Shown in pieces: positions 52,912-64,000 of a DNA stretch of 64,000 bases. Positions within the stretch are counted from its first letter, which is position 1. Every line of letters starts with the position of its first letter. The notes beneath the pieces are model-generated. The model saw only the letters and a program-made list of their open reading frames with translations, did not search any database and was not told the origin of the DNA. The translations under genes were made by a program, and so were the position numbers. The stretch comes from Pithys albifrons albifrons (lineage: Eukaryota; Chordata; Aves; Passeriformes; Thamnophilidae), in NCBI RefSeq assembly GCF_047495875.1, contig NC_092485.1, positions 6,396,890 through 6,460,889 on the forward strand, in the 5' to 3' direction.

Positions 52912-53539
52912 GGCCGCGCCCGCGGCGCCTCCTGATGACGCACCAACAGGGGAGCCTCCAGGGGGCGGAGCTTGTCGCCATGGCAGCGGCGCGGCGGCGG
53001 CGCCTCCTGATGACGATTCGCTGAGGACGCGCGAGGGGGTGTGGCTTTTGTCGCCACGGCAACGGCGCAGAGCCCGCGCCTCGTGATGACGCAGCGGCGC
53101 GGGGGGGCGGGGCCTGTCGCCATGGCAGCGGCGCGTGCGGGGCTCGGCCCCGGGGCCTGCGCACCCACCGAGCGGCCCGGCCTGGCCCGGGGCCCGCCTT
53201 GCCCTGCCCGGCCCTGCCCTGCCCTGCCCTGCCCTGCCCGGCCCGGCCCTGCCCGGCCCTGCCCTGCCCGGGGCCTGCCCTGCCCTGCCCTGCCCTGCCC
53301 GGCCCTGCCCTGCCCTGCCCGGGGCCCCCCCTGCCCTGCCCGGCCCGGCCCGGCCCTGCCCGCCCCGCCCCGCCCCGCCCCGGCCCGGCCCGGCCCGCCC
53401 CTGCCGCGGGACAGCCCCGCAAGCCCCGCCCGGGAGCTCGGGGGGCCGAGGGGCGGGCGGGGCTCGGGGCGGGGCCCGCCCGCCCCGCCTGCCCCGGGCC
53501 CGCCCCGGAAGTGTCGCGGGCGGCGGGGCCGCGCCGGCC
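52912..53539. promoter_or_regulatory. Bidirectional CpG promoter of TAF11 (-) and ANKS1A (+)
   Basis: The start codons are 628 bases apart. The TAF11-proximal part holds three modules about 75 bases long: TGATGACG at 52933-52940, 53008-53015 and 53084-53091, each followed by an RFX X-box-like site, GTCGCCATGGCAGC (52974-52987), GTCGCCACGGCAAC (53050-53063) and GTCGCCATGGCAGC (53116-53129). The ANKS1A-proximal part is CCCTG/CCCGG repeat then GC boxes (GGGGCGGGGC). No TATA box is apparent. Transcription starts are not mapped. Confidence 0.8.
53196..53403. repeat. CCCTG/CCCGG pentamer array upstream of ANKS1A
   Basis: Runs of the pentamer CCCTG, often altered to CCCGG or CCCCG, fill 200 bases starting about 340 bases ahead of the ANKS1A start codon. 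CpG content rises toward the 3' end. Frames across it stay open but lack a proper start. Confidence 0.85.
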
Positions 53540-53727
53540 ATGGGGAAGGAGCAGGAGCTGCTGGAGGCCGCGCGCACCGGGAACCTCCCGGCCGTGGAGA
53601 AGCTGCTCTCGGGGAAGCGTCTCAGCTCCGGCTTCGGCGGCTCCGGCGCGGGGGGCGGCGGCGGCTCGGCGGGGGGAGGCGGCGGCGGCGGGGGCGGCGT
53701 AGGACACCCGCTGTCCAGCCTGCTCAG
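53540..53727 (+). CDS. ANKS1A: ANKS1A, first coding exon (partial gene)
   Basis: The ATG stands in a strong context (GCCGGCCATGG). The exon encodes 62 residues plus two bases of the next codon, ending in CAG before the donor GTGAGC. It starts [27 protein letters not shown], the first ankyrin-like helix pair of ANKS1A; residues 32-54 are a Gly-rich linker with an eleven-Gly run interrupted once, then HPLSSLL. The full protein has ankyrin repeats, two SAM domains and a PTB domain and acts as a cytoplasmic adaptor for receptor tyrosine kinases such as Eph receptors and EGFR. The remaining exons are beyond the window: nothing resembling the next ankyrin exon appears up to 64000. Confidence 0.93.
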
Positions 53728-54089
53728 GTGAGCGAGCGCGGCCGCGGCTGTGCGGGACGGAGGGGCAGCTGTGGGGCCTGCGGGGCGGCGAGAGCGCTGC
53801 GGGACCGGGGAATGGCGGGGTCTGCCCGGGGGCTCTGTCGGGGGTGCCGGCCAGAGCCGGAGGTGCCGCAGGTGGGATTGGAGAGCCGAGGGTGGGAGAA
53901 GGCGCTGCAGCTTCGCTCCTCTGTTTCGATATATTGAACACTCGGGGCCCTTGTTTGGGTGCGGAGCTGCTCTGACCACTTCGGGGATGGATGTGCTCGC
54001 AGGAGGCTGCAGAGGCTCTGGTTAAACACCCCGTGAGCTGCACCAGCTCCTCAGTGGGGCCTGTTCGCTGCTGACACGGTGCCCGTGGG

Positions 54090-54390
54090 GGGGGCAGGAG
54101 GGGCCCGTGGGGGGGGGGGGGGGGGGCAGGGGGGGCCCGTGGGGGGGGGGGGGGGGGGGCAGGAGGGGCCCGTGGGGGGGGCAAGAGGGGGGGGCCGGGG
54201 TGGGGCAGGAGGGGGGGCCCGTGGGGGGGGGCAGGAGGGGGGGCCCGTGGGGGGGGGGCAGGAGGGGGGGCCCGTGGGGGGGGGCAGGAGGGGCCCGTGG
54301 GGGGGGCAGGAGGGGCCCGTGGGGGACAGGAGGGGCCCCTGGGGAGGCAGGAGGGGCCCGTGGGAGGCAGGAGGGGCCCGTGGGGCCGCC
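54090..54390. repeat. Poly-G-rich minisatellite at the start of ANKS1A intron 1
   Basis: About a dozen units of GGCAGGAGGGGCCCGTGGG with a variable G-run, the longest about 18-20 Gs (near 54109-54126 and 54142-54159). The array begins about 360 bases after the exon 1 donor. The runs are at the limit of reliable sequencing, so exact lengths may be assembly errors. Confidence 0.9.
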
Positions 54391-57300
54391 GGGCTGTTTG
54401 GCCGTGGCCTTGTGTGCAGATGTGTCTGGCGGGCGGTGACTGTCGCAGCTGCCACTCGTGTTCACTGACGTGGGAGCTGCCTGAGGTGTCTGTTGGTGAC
54501 ACTGGAGCGATCCCTCTCTCCTGTCCCAGTCCCTGAGGGTGTTTCTCTCTGTCCTGCGGTGTTCTGTGTGTGCCTGTGACAGCAGTCCCAGGCCTGGCAG
54601 TGCATCCTCACTCCCCATGTGGCACCTGTTGCCACTTAGGGCCTTTGTGATTGTTTTCCACCTTCTGGCCGTTAGTTGGGCTTTGGCTCTGGGTTAAACG
54701 ATTCCAGGTGAGGAGCTTGTGACAAGGTTTTGATGAGAAGCAGCTGCTGAGTGTCCTGCAAGGAGAGGCCCGGGGAGCAGCTGGGGGAAGCTGCAGAGGT
54801 GCTCAGGTTAATTCCAGGCACGTGTGTAGGGGAGGAAACCTCCCCTTTTCCAGCACTAGAGCACGGGGGCTTTTCTACGGTAGGGTTTTGGTCCCCTGGG
54901 TTGTGGGGAGAGCCCTGCCCTCAGGCAGGCCTGTGTGCTCCATTTTTCCCTTCCTCAGGCAGCCCCAGAGCTGCCCTCCTGCTCAGGCTGCTCCCTCTCC
55001 TGTCTGTCAGGCTCTGTCCCAGCACAGGATGCTGCTCAGCTGCCCTCCAGTCCCAGAGCTCATTCCCAGAACAGGGTCAGAAATGCTGGGCTGGACTGGC
55101 AGAACTGCCTTGTTCCTTCCTCCTTGTCATTTTGGGTCATTTGGGTGCCTCTATTTAGTTCCTATTTTATTTATTTTTTAAGTCCTGTTGTTTGAACAAC
55201 CTGTTCCCAAAGCCCACCTTTCCCAAGGTGGTCCCAGCTTTTTCTGGCAGTTTTGCAGCATTTCAGGCATCTCAAAGATAGAGTTTTGTACAGGTTACAA
55301 ACCAGGCATCTCCTGGAATTCCCACAGGTGCTGAGCTGGTGCCTGCTCTGAGCTGGCACTCCTCAGTCTGGGCCGTTTTTCTTCCAGACAGAGCAAGTGG
55401 GAGGAAATTCCTCAGAATGTGGCGTTTCATCCCCCAACCTGAGCTGCCACTGTGTGTGTAATCAGTGAAATGTGACCTTTGTCACGGCCTGGGCTGTGCT
55501 GCTGCTGCTGCTGAGGCCGAGCCAGCCTGCTGGGTGTGGGGCCAAGCACAGGCTGCACTCACCTCCAGCTGCAGGTGAGCAGGAAGGAGCAGGATGAGGC
55601 ACAGGAGCTGGAATTGCCAGGTCAGGTAACGTGTGTCTGGAGGGCGGATGTGCCAGGGTGAAACACTCGGGGTATCAGGCAGAGGGATAAGCCCCAGTGG
55701 GAAGCTGATGGGAGTGTGGCATTAGCCAGGGCAGGTGGGGGGCTCAGCTCTGCTGTGGCACAGGATCCTCCGGGCCTGGGGACCTGCTGGGGGCCAATCC
55801 TGGCCCCTTGGCTGTGCCAGGCTGTGCCAGCAGCTCCAGCTCCAGGTGCAGGACCAGAGAGCAGCCACAGGGAATATCCTTGCCATGCACGTGCAGCCAG
55901 AGGGGCTCATGAGCAGCAGCAAGTCCAGAAGGCAGAAATGCCCCATGAATCCAGGAGGTTTCCTGGATTTTCAGGGGCACTTTTGGATGGAGGCTACAGC
56001 ATTTGGATTTGCTGGGTTTGAGGGTTTTTTAGTGTTTTCACTGTGAAGTTAAAGGCAGGAAATGGCAAAATAATCTGTGGCTGAGCTATCAGGCTGAGTT
56101 AGGGAGGTTTTGCCAGGAGCAGTGAGGGGTGTGTTGTGTTAAAGCCAAATCTGCAGAAAAAGCTTGTTATTTTTGTCTTGCTGTGAAAAGCCTGGATCTG
56201 TGTTGCTGGGTGGGAAACTGAGGCTCCTGCTGAGCCCCAGGTGGGCTGTGCAGTCCTCTGGGAGTGAATCAGGGAGACACATCTGGGAGTGAGGAGTTTG
56301 GGTGCACAGCTGCTGTGGGAGGGTCGGGTGCTGCTCCACAGAAACCACAGCCCGTGTTCCAGCCCATTTGCAGCAGCTGCTGCTGTGAAGGGTCTGGTTG
56401 GTTTAGGGAATGATGTGGTGGGATGGTAGAACACTTGAAGTGGCTTCCAACAGTCTAAGGATGGTTTGGAGTCAGAAAACTGAGTTCTGTTAAAAAAATG
56501 GTGTTTGGTGTTTGCTGTGGTGCAGCTGATGGTTCACAGCCCCACGAGGGAGCTGCTCCTGCTGCTGTGCTGAAGCATCTCAGCCCTTGGAGCCCTGCCC
56601 TGTCCTGTCCACTGACCCCACAGCAGGACAGGCCCCCTGTGACTGCCCCCTGAGCGCAGGGATTGCTGGCTGTGCACGGGCACTGCTGGGCAGTGTTTCC
56701 TGAGCACTGGGAGCATTCAGGGGCTGAGGCCCCTGGCTGTGATCTGGCCATGCAGCTGCAGAAGGAGGTGTTTGTGTGCCCTGCCCAGCGAGTCCCACGC
56801 TCGGGACAGGGTCAGGAGCGCCGGGCTGTCCCTGCCGTGGCACCTCGGAGCGTGGCCATGGCCCTGCCCAGGCCATGGGGGCTGCTGCCCCCCTCTGCAG
56901 AGCTCGACTCGGGGCTTACACAGCACCCAGGGCTTGCTTGGACACGTGGGAATTGCTGGGTGGGTGAGTTCCCTTTTGTGACCCCCCTTGGAGAGCCCTG
57001 TCCCGCTCCCCTCCCACGGGCTGTGGCGTTTGGCTCCGCTCCCCTCTGCTCTCCCAGGCTGTGCCACCTGCTCCGGCCCTGCTGTGAGTGCTGTGGGGCC
57101 CTGGCCCTGCGAGTCCTTTCAGGATGAAGTGTCCTTGAGATGAGAAGGTGCCTCTGAACACCTGGAGGTGACCATTTCCTCCTGGCACTGTGGCACCAGC
57201 TGTGCCCAGTGCTGAGCTGGCGCTGTCACCATCCCAAAGCTCTCGCTCTGGAGTACAGCTTAGTCATGGAAATGAGATAAATCCTATTTCACAGAAACTG

Positions 57301-59519
57301 GTAAAAATAAAACTGTTGAGGACTGATTTGTTTCTATAGCAACCGACTGGCGAAGTGAACCCAGCTGTTGTCTGCAGGAGGGAGGAGAACAGTGCGGGAA
57401 TGTGGGTGCACCTGGGCTGGATGTGGCTGCAGGAGGGCTGGGAAGGGAGAGGGGCTCAGTTAGAGACAGGGCAGGGAGGTGTGAGCTGCCTCTGGAACAG
57501 CACAGAGCTGAGTGTGGGCACGGGCCCTCCTCTGCACAAACCCTGGAGAGCCAATGTCCTTCCCAAGGGATGGTGCTCCTGCTCCCTCCTGGGTGGGGAA
57601 GGGCCCTGCCCGGGGTCAGGCAGGACTCTGACACCAGGTGGTCCCTGCGTGTCCTTCCTGCCCCGGGCCTGCTTCTAAACCTCAGTCTGAAATGACTGTC
57701 CTGTGGCTGTGCCTTGATGAGAAATGTTCCACTTTGAGAGGCTGGGATGAATATTGGAGTTTCCTGCTTACCCTTTAGCCTGAACTGAACAGCTGGGTGT
57801 GCTGCACGGCAGCCTGGGCCAGGGCAGGGGTTTCTGCACGTGTTTGTATCCTGGAGGAAAATCCAGTCAGGCCTCCAGACTGCTGGATAAGGAGCTTGAG
57901 CTTGGAACTAGCCCTGGCACACGCAGGTGATTGAGGTGGCTGTTTCCCCGGGGCTAGTGAGAGGGAGATGCTTGAATGCCTGGGAGGCTGCAGGATGCCA
58001 CGAGCAGGACCGTGTGTTTGGTACAGGCCTGACCTGCTGTGTCCTGCCCCGTGTGGCTGTTCAGGGATTCAGGAGAGAATCAGTGTGAACACCTGACAGA
58101 GCAGAGTGAGGGAGTCACAGGAGTGTGTGTGTGGCTTTACTGGGCACTCTGCAAGAGCCTCAGTTATTCAGCTAAAGGGAAGTTTGAGCCTGAGTTGCTG
58201 TTTAGGTTTGGTAAACCCAGGTACATTTGCACTCCTCCCTTGTTATTTAAACACGTGGTTTCTTTTAAAGGGAAATTAGATTTAAAAGAAACCACAGACT
58301 TTTTCCAGCTCCAAGGAAGTGTCTGTAGTGCCATGTGCTGAGGACACAAGAACAAAACCCTGTCTGAGAGCGAGTGCCATAAATATTATGTAAATACATT
58401 ATCTCTTTAGGTTTGTATCCAATCCCGTTGTCTGCTGTTGCACAGACTCCTGGGGCGAGCAAGGCCAAAGATGTCATAGGTGGTCTGTAATACTGAAGTG
58501 AGTTGGAAAAAGTCTGATTTTCATGCTGCTTTTCCTGAGCTTTCTCGGGAACTGTTGTTGCCCGAGTCGATGCTTTCCCTGCTTGCATGGCACATCCCAG
58601 GAACGAGCAGGGGCTGATCCCAGTGATCCCAGAGCTCTGTGACTGCCCCCACGGAGCCACCACGGCCCGGGCACTTCTCTGTTTCACCTCCTCCCCTCGC
58701 TGTCTTTGCTGTCTCCTTTCCCTGTCTTTGGGTACCCAATTAAAAGTCTCACCAAGAAGGAATGTCTCTGGAGTCAGAGGTGCCTGTGCCTTGTTTGTGT
58801 CCCACTGTTGCCAGTTAGTGTTGCCAGTTAATCTCTTCTGGCTGTGTCTTTCTTTAGCTCTCAGGGGCTCCTGGTTAAGCTGGAGCTGGGATTTTGATAC
58901 AGGCTTAAACAGAGCCATGTGGGTGAGCTGGGCTCTGGTGTGGGCTGTGTTCAAGGGCAAAGTCTGCTCCAAACACTTCAGGGTAAGCTTTGTTGTGGCT
59001 GTGAATTCTGCAGATCCGTGTCTGCTTCCTCGAAGGCCTCATGTCCCATCCCACTGTTCTGGTGTTGAGTATCAGCATCTCATTTCCTTTTATTCCAGCT
59101 CAGCCTTTCACAGTGCTGGGCTGTGCCCGGGGGTCTGTCCCGCAGGTGTGGGGGCTCCCTCCTGAGGTGTGGGGATGTCCCCACCCATGTGCATGTCCCT
59201 CTCTGCTGGAACACTGGGGCACTGCGGTGCCAGCACCGAGTCGGATCCCTCGTGTCCCTGATCTGAGCGATGTCACAGGGAAAGAGGATGTCGTGCCAGT
59301 CTCTGTCTCGCTGGCAAAAGTCTCCCTAAGGCAAAAGTGCACTCTGGATGCAGTTGTTGGTACAAAATAATTGCATTTGCTTTTTCATTGCTGTAGGGAA
59401 GGGGTAATTCAGTCCCTGAATGTCTGTTTCTGTGGCTCTGCTTGACTTGGCCTATTTACCTGCTTCTCATCCGCCCCAGGTCAGACTCACTGCGGTTCAG
59501 CATTCCGGGCATCAGGGCC

Positions 59520-60262
59520 GGGCTGCAGGCAGGGAGAGGGGATGTGGGCAGGATCCAGGCAGGGCTCAGGGTGAGGGGATGTGGGCAGGATCCAGGGAGG
59601 GCTCAGGGTGAGGGGATGTGGGCAGGATCCAGGGAGGGCTCAGGGTGAGGGGATGTGGGCAGGATCCAGGGAGGGCTCAGGGTGAGGGGATGTGGGCAGG
59701 ATCCAGGGAGGGCTCAGGGTGAGGGGATGTGGGCAGGATCCAGGCAGGGCTCAGGGTGAGGGGATGTGGGCAGGATCCAGGGAGGGCTCAGGGAGAGGGA
59801 ATGTGGGCAGGATCCAGGGAGGGCTCAGGGTGAGGGGATGTGGGCAGGATCCAGGGAGGGCTCAGGGAGAGGGGATGTGGGCAGGATCCAGGGAGGGCTC
59901 AGGGTGAGGGGATGTGGGCAGGATCCAGGGAGGGCTCAGGGAGAGGGAATGTGGGCAGGATCCAGGGAGGGCTCAGGGTGAGGGGATGTGGGCAGGATCC
60001 AGGGAGGGCTCAGGGAGAGGGGATGTGGGCAGGATCCAGGGAGGGCTCAGGGAGAGGGGATGTGGGCAGGATCCAGGGAGGGCTCAGGGTGAGGGGATGT
60101 GGGCAGGATCCAGGGAGGGCTCAGGGTGAGGGGATGTGGGCAGGATCCAGGGAGGGCTCAGGGTGAGGGGATGTGGGCAGGATCCAGGGAGGGCTCAGGG
60201 TGAGGGGATGTGGGCAGGATCCAGGGAGGGCTCAGGGTGAGGGGATGTGGGCAGGATCCAGG
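59520..60262. repeat. 37-bp minisatellite (20 copies) in ANKS1A intron 1
   Basis: Twenty copies of a 37-base unit containing GGGATGTGGGCAGGATCCAG then GGAGGGCTCAGGGTGAG. Main variants are GGTGAG or GGAGAG, GGATG or GAATG, and AGGGAGG or AGGCAGG. As 37 is not a multiple of three, frames remain open only because the unit lacks stops in the frames used. Confidence 0.95.
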
Positions 60263-63200
60263 GATGGACAGGCAGCAGGCAGGCTGAGGGGACACGTTTT
60301 GGGGTGACACGGCCCGAGGTGCCCAGCACATGGCACATGGCCGGGCTCAGGGGGCAGCCCTCGAGCAGCCTGTTGGCACTGAGATGGAGAGAACATGGGC
60401 GTGGGTTTGTTGTTTCTGTGCAGAGCAGGTCCAAGAGTTCACCAGGAGGAGGATGTCCATGTTTAAATAGTCACCTTCCCTACACCCTTCTAGGTGCAAG
60501 GTTCCTGCTAGAGATCCCGAATCTTCTGTGGGTGCTGGAAACAAGGAGAAACTGACAGTGCCCACATGGCTGTTGTGCAGAGCAGACCATGGGCACAGTG
60601 ACAGGTTTTCTGCCATCCCAGAACACGTGATTGGCACACCCATTCCCTGTGCAGGGGCACCGACAGGTCGGGCAGGGAATGTGCTCTGCCATGTTTTCTT
60701 TCTGCACAAGTTGCTTTGGTGGCATTTTCCTCCCAACTCAGAGCTTTGTGCCTGTCAGAAGGGAAGGGTGCAGAGGGACCTGTGTGGCTGCAGACACGAG
60801 GCTCCATTGCTGTTGGCTGACTGACACGGCCCGTGGGATTCTGCAGCTTGTTAAACCATCTCACAGAGGAGAAGGGCAGGGAGAGGCTGGTGTAAGGTTG
60901 CCAGCTGTATGAGCTTGGTGCTGCAGCATCAGCTGCTTGGGGGTTTTGATCAGGAATTTGTGGCTGCCCAGGCAGCTTCCTTCCATTTCTCTGGAAGTGC
61001 TGGATGAAGGGAAGGCCAAGGCAAAGCCAGCACCATCTACACATGTGCTGCTAATTTTCTGTGCATCCAGGGGTTTTTTTGTTTGTGTTGTATTTCCTTG
61101 CAGGTAGTGGCATCTTCTCCAGTGTGGTGGGAGCAGAGCTGAGCTGCAAACAGAGAGCAGGGAATGCTTCCCTGAGCAGTGCTCTGGTTCCTGCTCTGTG
61201 CTGGTTTATGACATTCATAACACCACTCAGTTCATTTGATTTTTGCATAAATGTTTTGATTCCTTTTGCCCCTTCAAAATCCCACCTAGTCATACACAAA
61301 AGAGGAGAATGGGCTGCAAAACTGGTGTTTAGTAAACCTCCCTGAGAGGTTTGTCAGCATTTGGTAAATGTTGTCAAATCTCTGTCCTCTCTTAGGGGTC
61401 CCTTTCACACCTCAAAGAGCAGCTTCAAGGCTTCATCTCAAACATTCCACCTGCATGTTGGGTGGCTGCCTCCTGCTCTTCCCCTCCCTGTGGTGCTGCC
61501 CTCAGACAGGTTGTGCAGAGTGCAGTGCTGCTGCACACAGCAGACCCCTGAGCTCCTGGACCCTCCCCTGAGTCTTGGCCTTACCTGACTCGATGACTGA
61601 CACTTTTTGCACTTGTCCAGTGAAGCTCTTTGGCTCTGGCCCTGTGCTCAGAGCTGGAGCCTGTGCTGTGTGGGACTGTTCTGTGGCCTGTCATCAGCCA
61701 GGACTGCTCCGTGCTGGGAGGGGGTTGCCTGTAATGCTTTTAAGAATAAAGGGCAGCACATGCACTCAAACCAGCCCTGGATTTTCCCTGTCCTGCAGCT
61801 CTTTCTTTGCCCTGGCTCGGAGGGGTTGTCTGATGTAGCACACCCTGCATGCCTGACCCTGCCTGTCTGTCCTCGCTGCCTAATGCTGGTGACAGAGCCC
61901 ACTGCCACCCCCACTGCCACCCCCATCATACACTGAATAAATGCATTTCCACTGCCAGCAGCCATCCATAAAGCTGGGGCTGTCCTCTTCCTGTGGGGGA
62001 TTTTAGCTTGGATGGGTGAGTTTCTATTAGTGGTGCCAGCCCTGTCTGGTTCCTTTTCTAGCACGAGCTGCAAGCCCAGGGGTCAGATGTGTGGTCTGCC
62101 ACCAACCTGAACAGCTCCCCTGGGAGTCCCACCGTGCCAGACCCGTCCTGTTGGTGAGGGGGGTATAACAGGGGCTTCCTCATCCTTCAGGAAAACAGAA
62201 GCAGCTTTCTAACCCTGAGACCTTGCCCAAAGTGTTTGGTTGTTTGGGTTCCCCTCTGTAAGCAGGAAATACCAAGGGAGGGTCGTGTTCCCTGCAGGAA
62301 TCCAGCAGTTGCATGGATGTGGATGGCTGGGATGTGTGAATGACCTGCTGTGGTGGCCTCTGGGCAATGGACTGGAGGGGATCTGCCTCCAGCCCTCCCT
62401 TTGTCTCTGGGGCCAGTGCTCAGCTGCTTTAGCCTTGCTGGTGACCTCGGGCCAAGCCACAGTGTCCATGGGGGTGTTGGATCCAGGGCTGTGCTTTTGT
62501 CTTTGGTGCTGGGCATGTAAATAGGTGGGGTGCAGCAGCCTCTGCTCTGCACAGGTCCCTGAGGTCTCCTGACCCTTCCATGATCCTCGTTAATGAGACC
62601 AAAACCAGCTCTGAGGGTTCATCATCTGAGCTGAAAACACAGTTTCTCTCTAGGCTTGGCCTTGCACTAGCCCCTGCCTGGAATGATTTGGTGAATGAAG
62701 TTAGTGCAGTGGGGAAGAAAGAAATGGAAAAACAAGAGGACAAATGTGGACTTGTTTAAAGGAACTTTGGGGTTTGACCGTGACCTTAAGCATGTGCTTC
62801 ATTCAGCAGTTTTTGCAAGCAGGAAGCTTTATTTAAAGGCTGCACACTTGCTAAATTTGTGGAGCAAGAGAAAACTGAGCGCAAGGAATAGTTTAAATGG
62901 AGCAGATTTTATTATTTTCAAAGTTGTTCCAGTGTTCCCACTGGTCAGTCTTAATTACCTTAAGCAGAAGCATCAGGAGCATCATTAGATGCTGCCCTGG
63001 TGCAGAAGAGGGTGAGACCTGGGTAATCTTTGAAAATGTTGTGTTTGTAACAGAGACCACTAAGATAAAAGCAACCCCCCACTTTGATGGGGAGGGGAGT
63101 TGGAGGATTTTTGGGGAGAAATAAAAAAAGCAGTGGTGGTCAAACTGGCCTCAGACCTTTCCTGAGGACCTGCATTTCCAGTGTTCTCCTGCCTGTGCTG

Positions 63201-64000
63201 GGATCTGGGATTCTGTTTAATCAGAGACAGCCCAAAGGCTCACTGTGCACGGGGTTCTGGGCTTTGTGCTCTTGGCCTCGTGCTGTTTCCCAGCACCGTT
63301 TCCATACCTCAGGAGAACTGTGTGGCCTCCCTGGCGGAGCTGGAGAGGAAGAGGAGGGAAGAGAGTGATGTACTTGACTTCAGTCTCCACATCTAAATAT
63401 AAATAGTTCTCCTCTTGGATCCTTCCATTCTGATCTTCTGGGTGATTTGACCTTTCTTTGATAAAAGCTTTCTTTATTTGCAGGAATAAAAGGGCAGAGG
63501 GGAGGAGAGGACACAGCAGATGTGTTTTTTAAATATCTCTGTGTCTTGGCAGTGGATTTCCACAGCACCCAGCACTTGCTGCTGGGCCAGCCCTCCTGGG
63601 CTCCAGCTTTCCTCCTCCTCTGAGCAACCCGAGTGAACTGGACATTTCACTCCAAAGCATTGACCTGAATATCCCTAAGCAAGTTTATGGAAGTGTTTTA
63701 TCACAGGGAGACCCACATCCTCCAATGGGGACAGATGTCCTGAGCTCCAGTCCCCAGCCCTGCTGCAGGCTGGGCAGGTCACTTTGGGCTTGTTTTATGG
63801 ACTGCCCCTGGTTTTCCTTGGTTCATAACTTCAGCAGAAAGAAACACCTGTGTTGGACGCTGCTGGTTTTTCTGGTGTTCCCCCTGAAGCAGTTTGAGCT
63901 CCACATCCACCCAGGGCTCCGTTCCGTGTGTAAAGCGGCGGCACTCTGGGCGAGGGCTGCACAGGTGCAGGGCTGCACCTGCTCCAGACTGCACACAGGG

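Larger units (their letters stand above)
53728..64000 (+). other. ANKS1A: ANKS1A intron 1 (start; continues past the window)
   Basis: More than 10 kb without a supported exon or nested gene. It carries the poly-G repeat at 54090-54390 and the 37-bp minisatellite at 59520-60262. A short (CTG)5 tract occurs near 55499. Between these I see only single-copy intronic sequence. Confidence 0.8.

Noticed and set aside
52559..54502. 647-codon minus-strand frame
   Set aside because: It runs antisense through the ANKS1A exon and GC-rich arrays and shares only a few codons' worth of DNA with TAF11, in the wrong frame.
59520..60262. CRISPR-like repeat array
   Set aside because: Units are head-to-tail without unique spacers, and the genome is a vertebrate's; it is an ordinary minisatellite. 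The same holds for all other arrays here.
54400..64000. Second ankyrin exon of ANKS1A or a nested gene
   Set aside because: No frame shows ankyrin-repeat motifs such as TPLHHAA-type sequence with flanking splice sites, and no other frame resembles a known protein.

Overview
This is nuclear DNA from a vertebrate, very probably a bird and plausibly a songbird. The genes have many short introns with GT/AG ends, CpG-rich promoters and poly(A) signals. Five genes occur in the order and orientation known from human 6p21.31: ILRUN (-), SNRPC (+), UHRF1BP1/BLTP3A (+), TAF11 (-), ANKS1A (+). The DNA is GC-rich and compact, poor in transposons and very rich in minisatellites, as expected of an avian microchromosome. 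The only transposon traces recognised are a truncated CR1 LINE and a tRNA-Ile-headed SINE with a CR1-like tail, an avian type of element. Species and chromosome are inferences.

Layout. 1-3340: no gene recognised, outside ILRUN in the model used here. 3345-22219 (-): ILRUN, with four securely placed coding exons, a candidate short last exon and an AT-rich 3' UTR ending near an AATAAA; its 12.4 kb first intron carries a 1 kb compound minisatellite. 22062-22700: a CpG-rich bidirectional promoter shared by ILRUN and SNRPC, with octamer, CRE, CArG, NRF1-like and ETS motifs. 22696-27560 (+): SNRPC, six exons, complete. 27738-28090: UHRF1BP1 promoter and 5' region, made largely of a GC-box-bearing minisatellite. 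28091-50820 (+): UHRF1BP1, 21 coding exons, 1458 residues, complete, with a long 3' UTR containing another minisatellite. 51055-52911 (-): TAF11, five exons, 211 residues, complete, tail-to-tail with UHRF1BP1. 52912-53539: bidirectional TAF11/ANKS1A promoter with three ~75 bp modules of TGATGACG plus an RFX-type X-box. 53540-64000 (+): ANKS1A exon 1 and the start of a large first intron running off the window.

The genes are neighbours by ancient synteny and do not form a single pathway. ILRUN restrains inflammatory and antiviral transcription, SNRPC encodes the U1 snRNP protein that helps recognise 5' splice sites, UHRF1BP1 is a bridge-like lipid transfer protein, TAF11 is a TFIID histone-fold subunit, and ANKS1A is an ankyrin/SAM/PTB adaptor. 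I found no undescribed gene system. The best leads are promoter architecture (octamer/CRE pairs ahead of a splicing-factor gene; repeated X-box modules), minisatellites with quantised or higher-order unit structure beside exons and promoters, and a possibly divergent ILRUN C-terminus.
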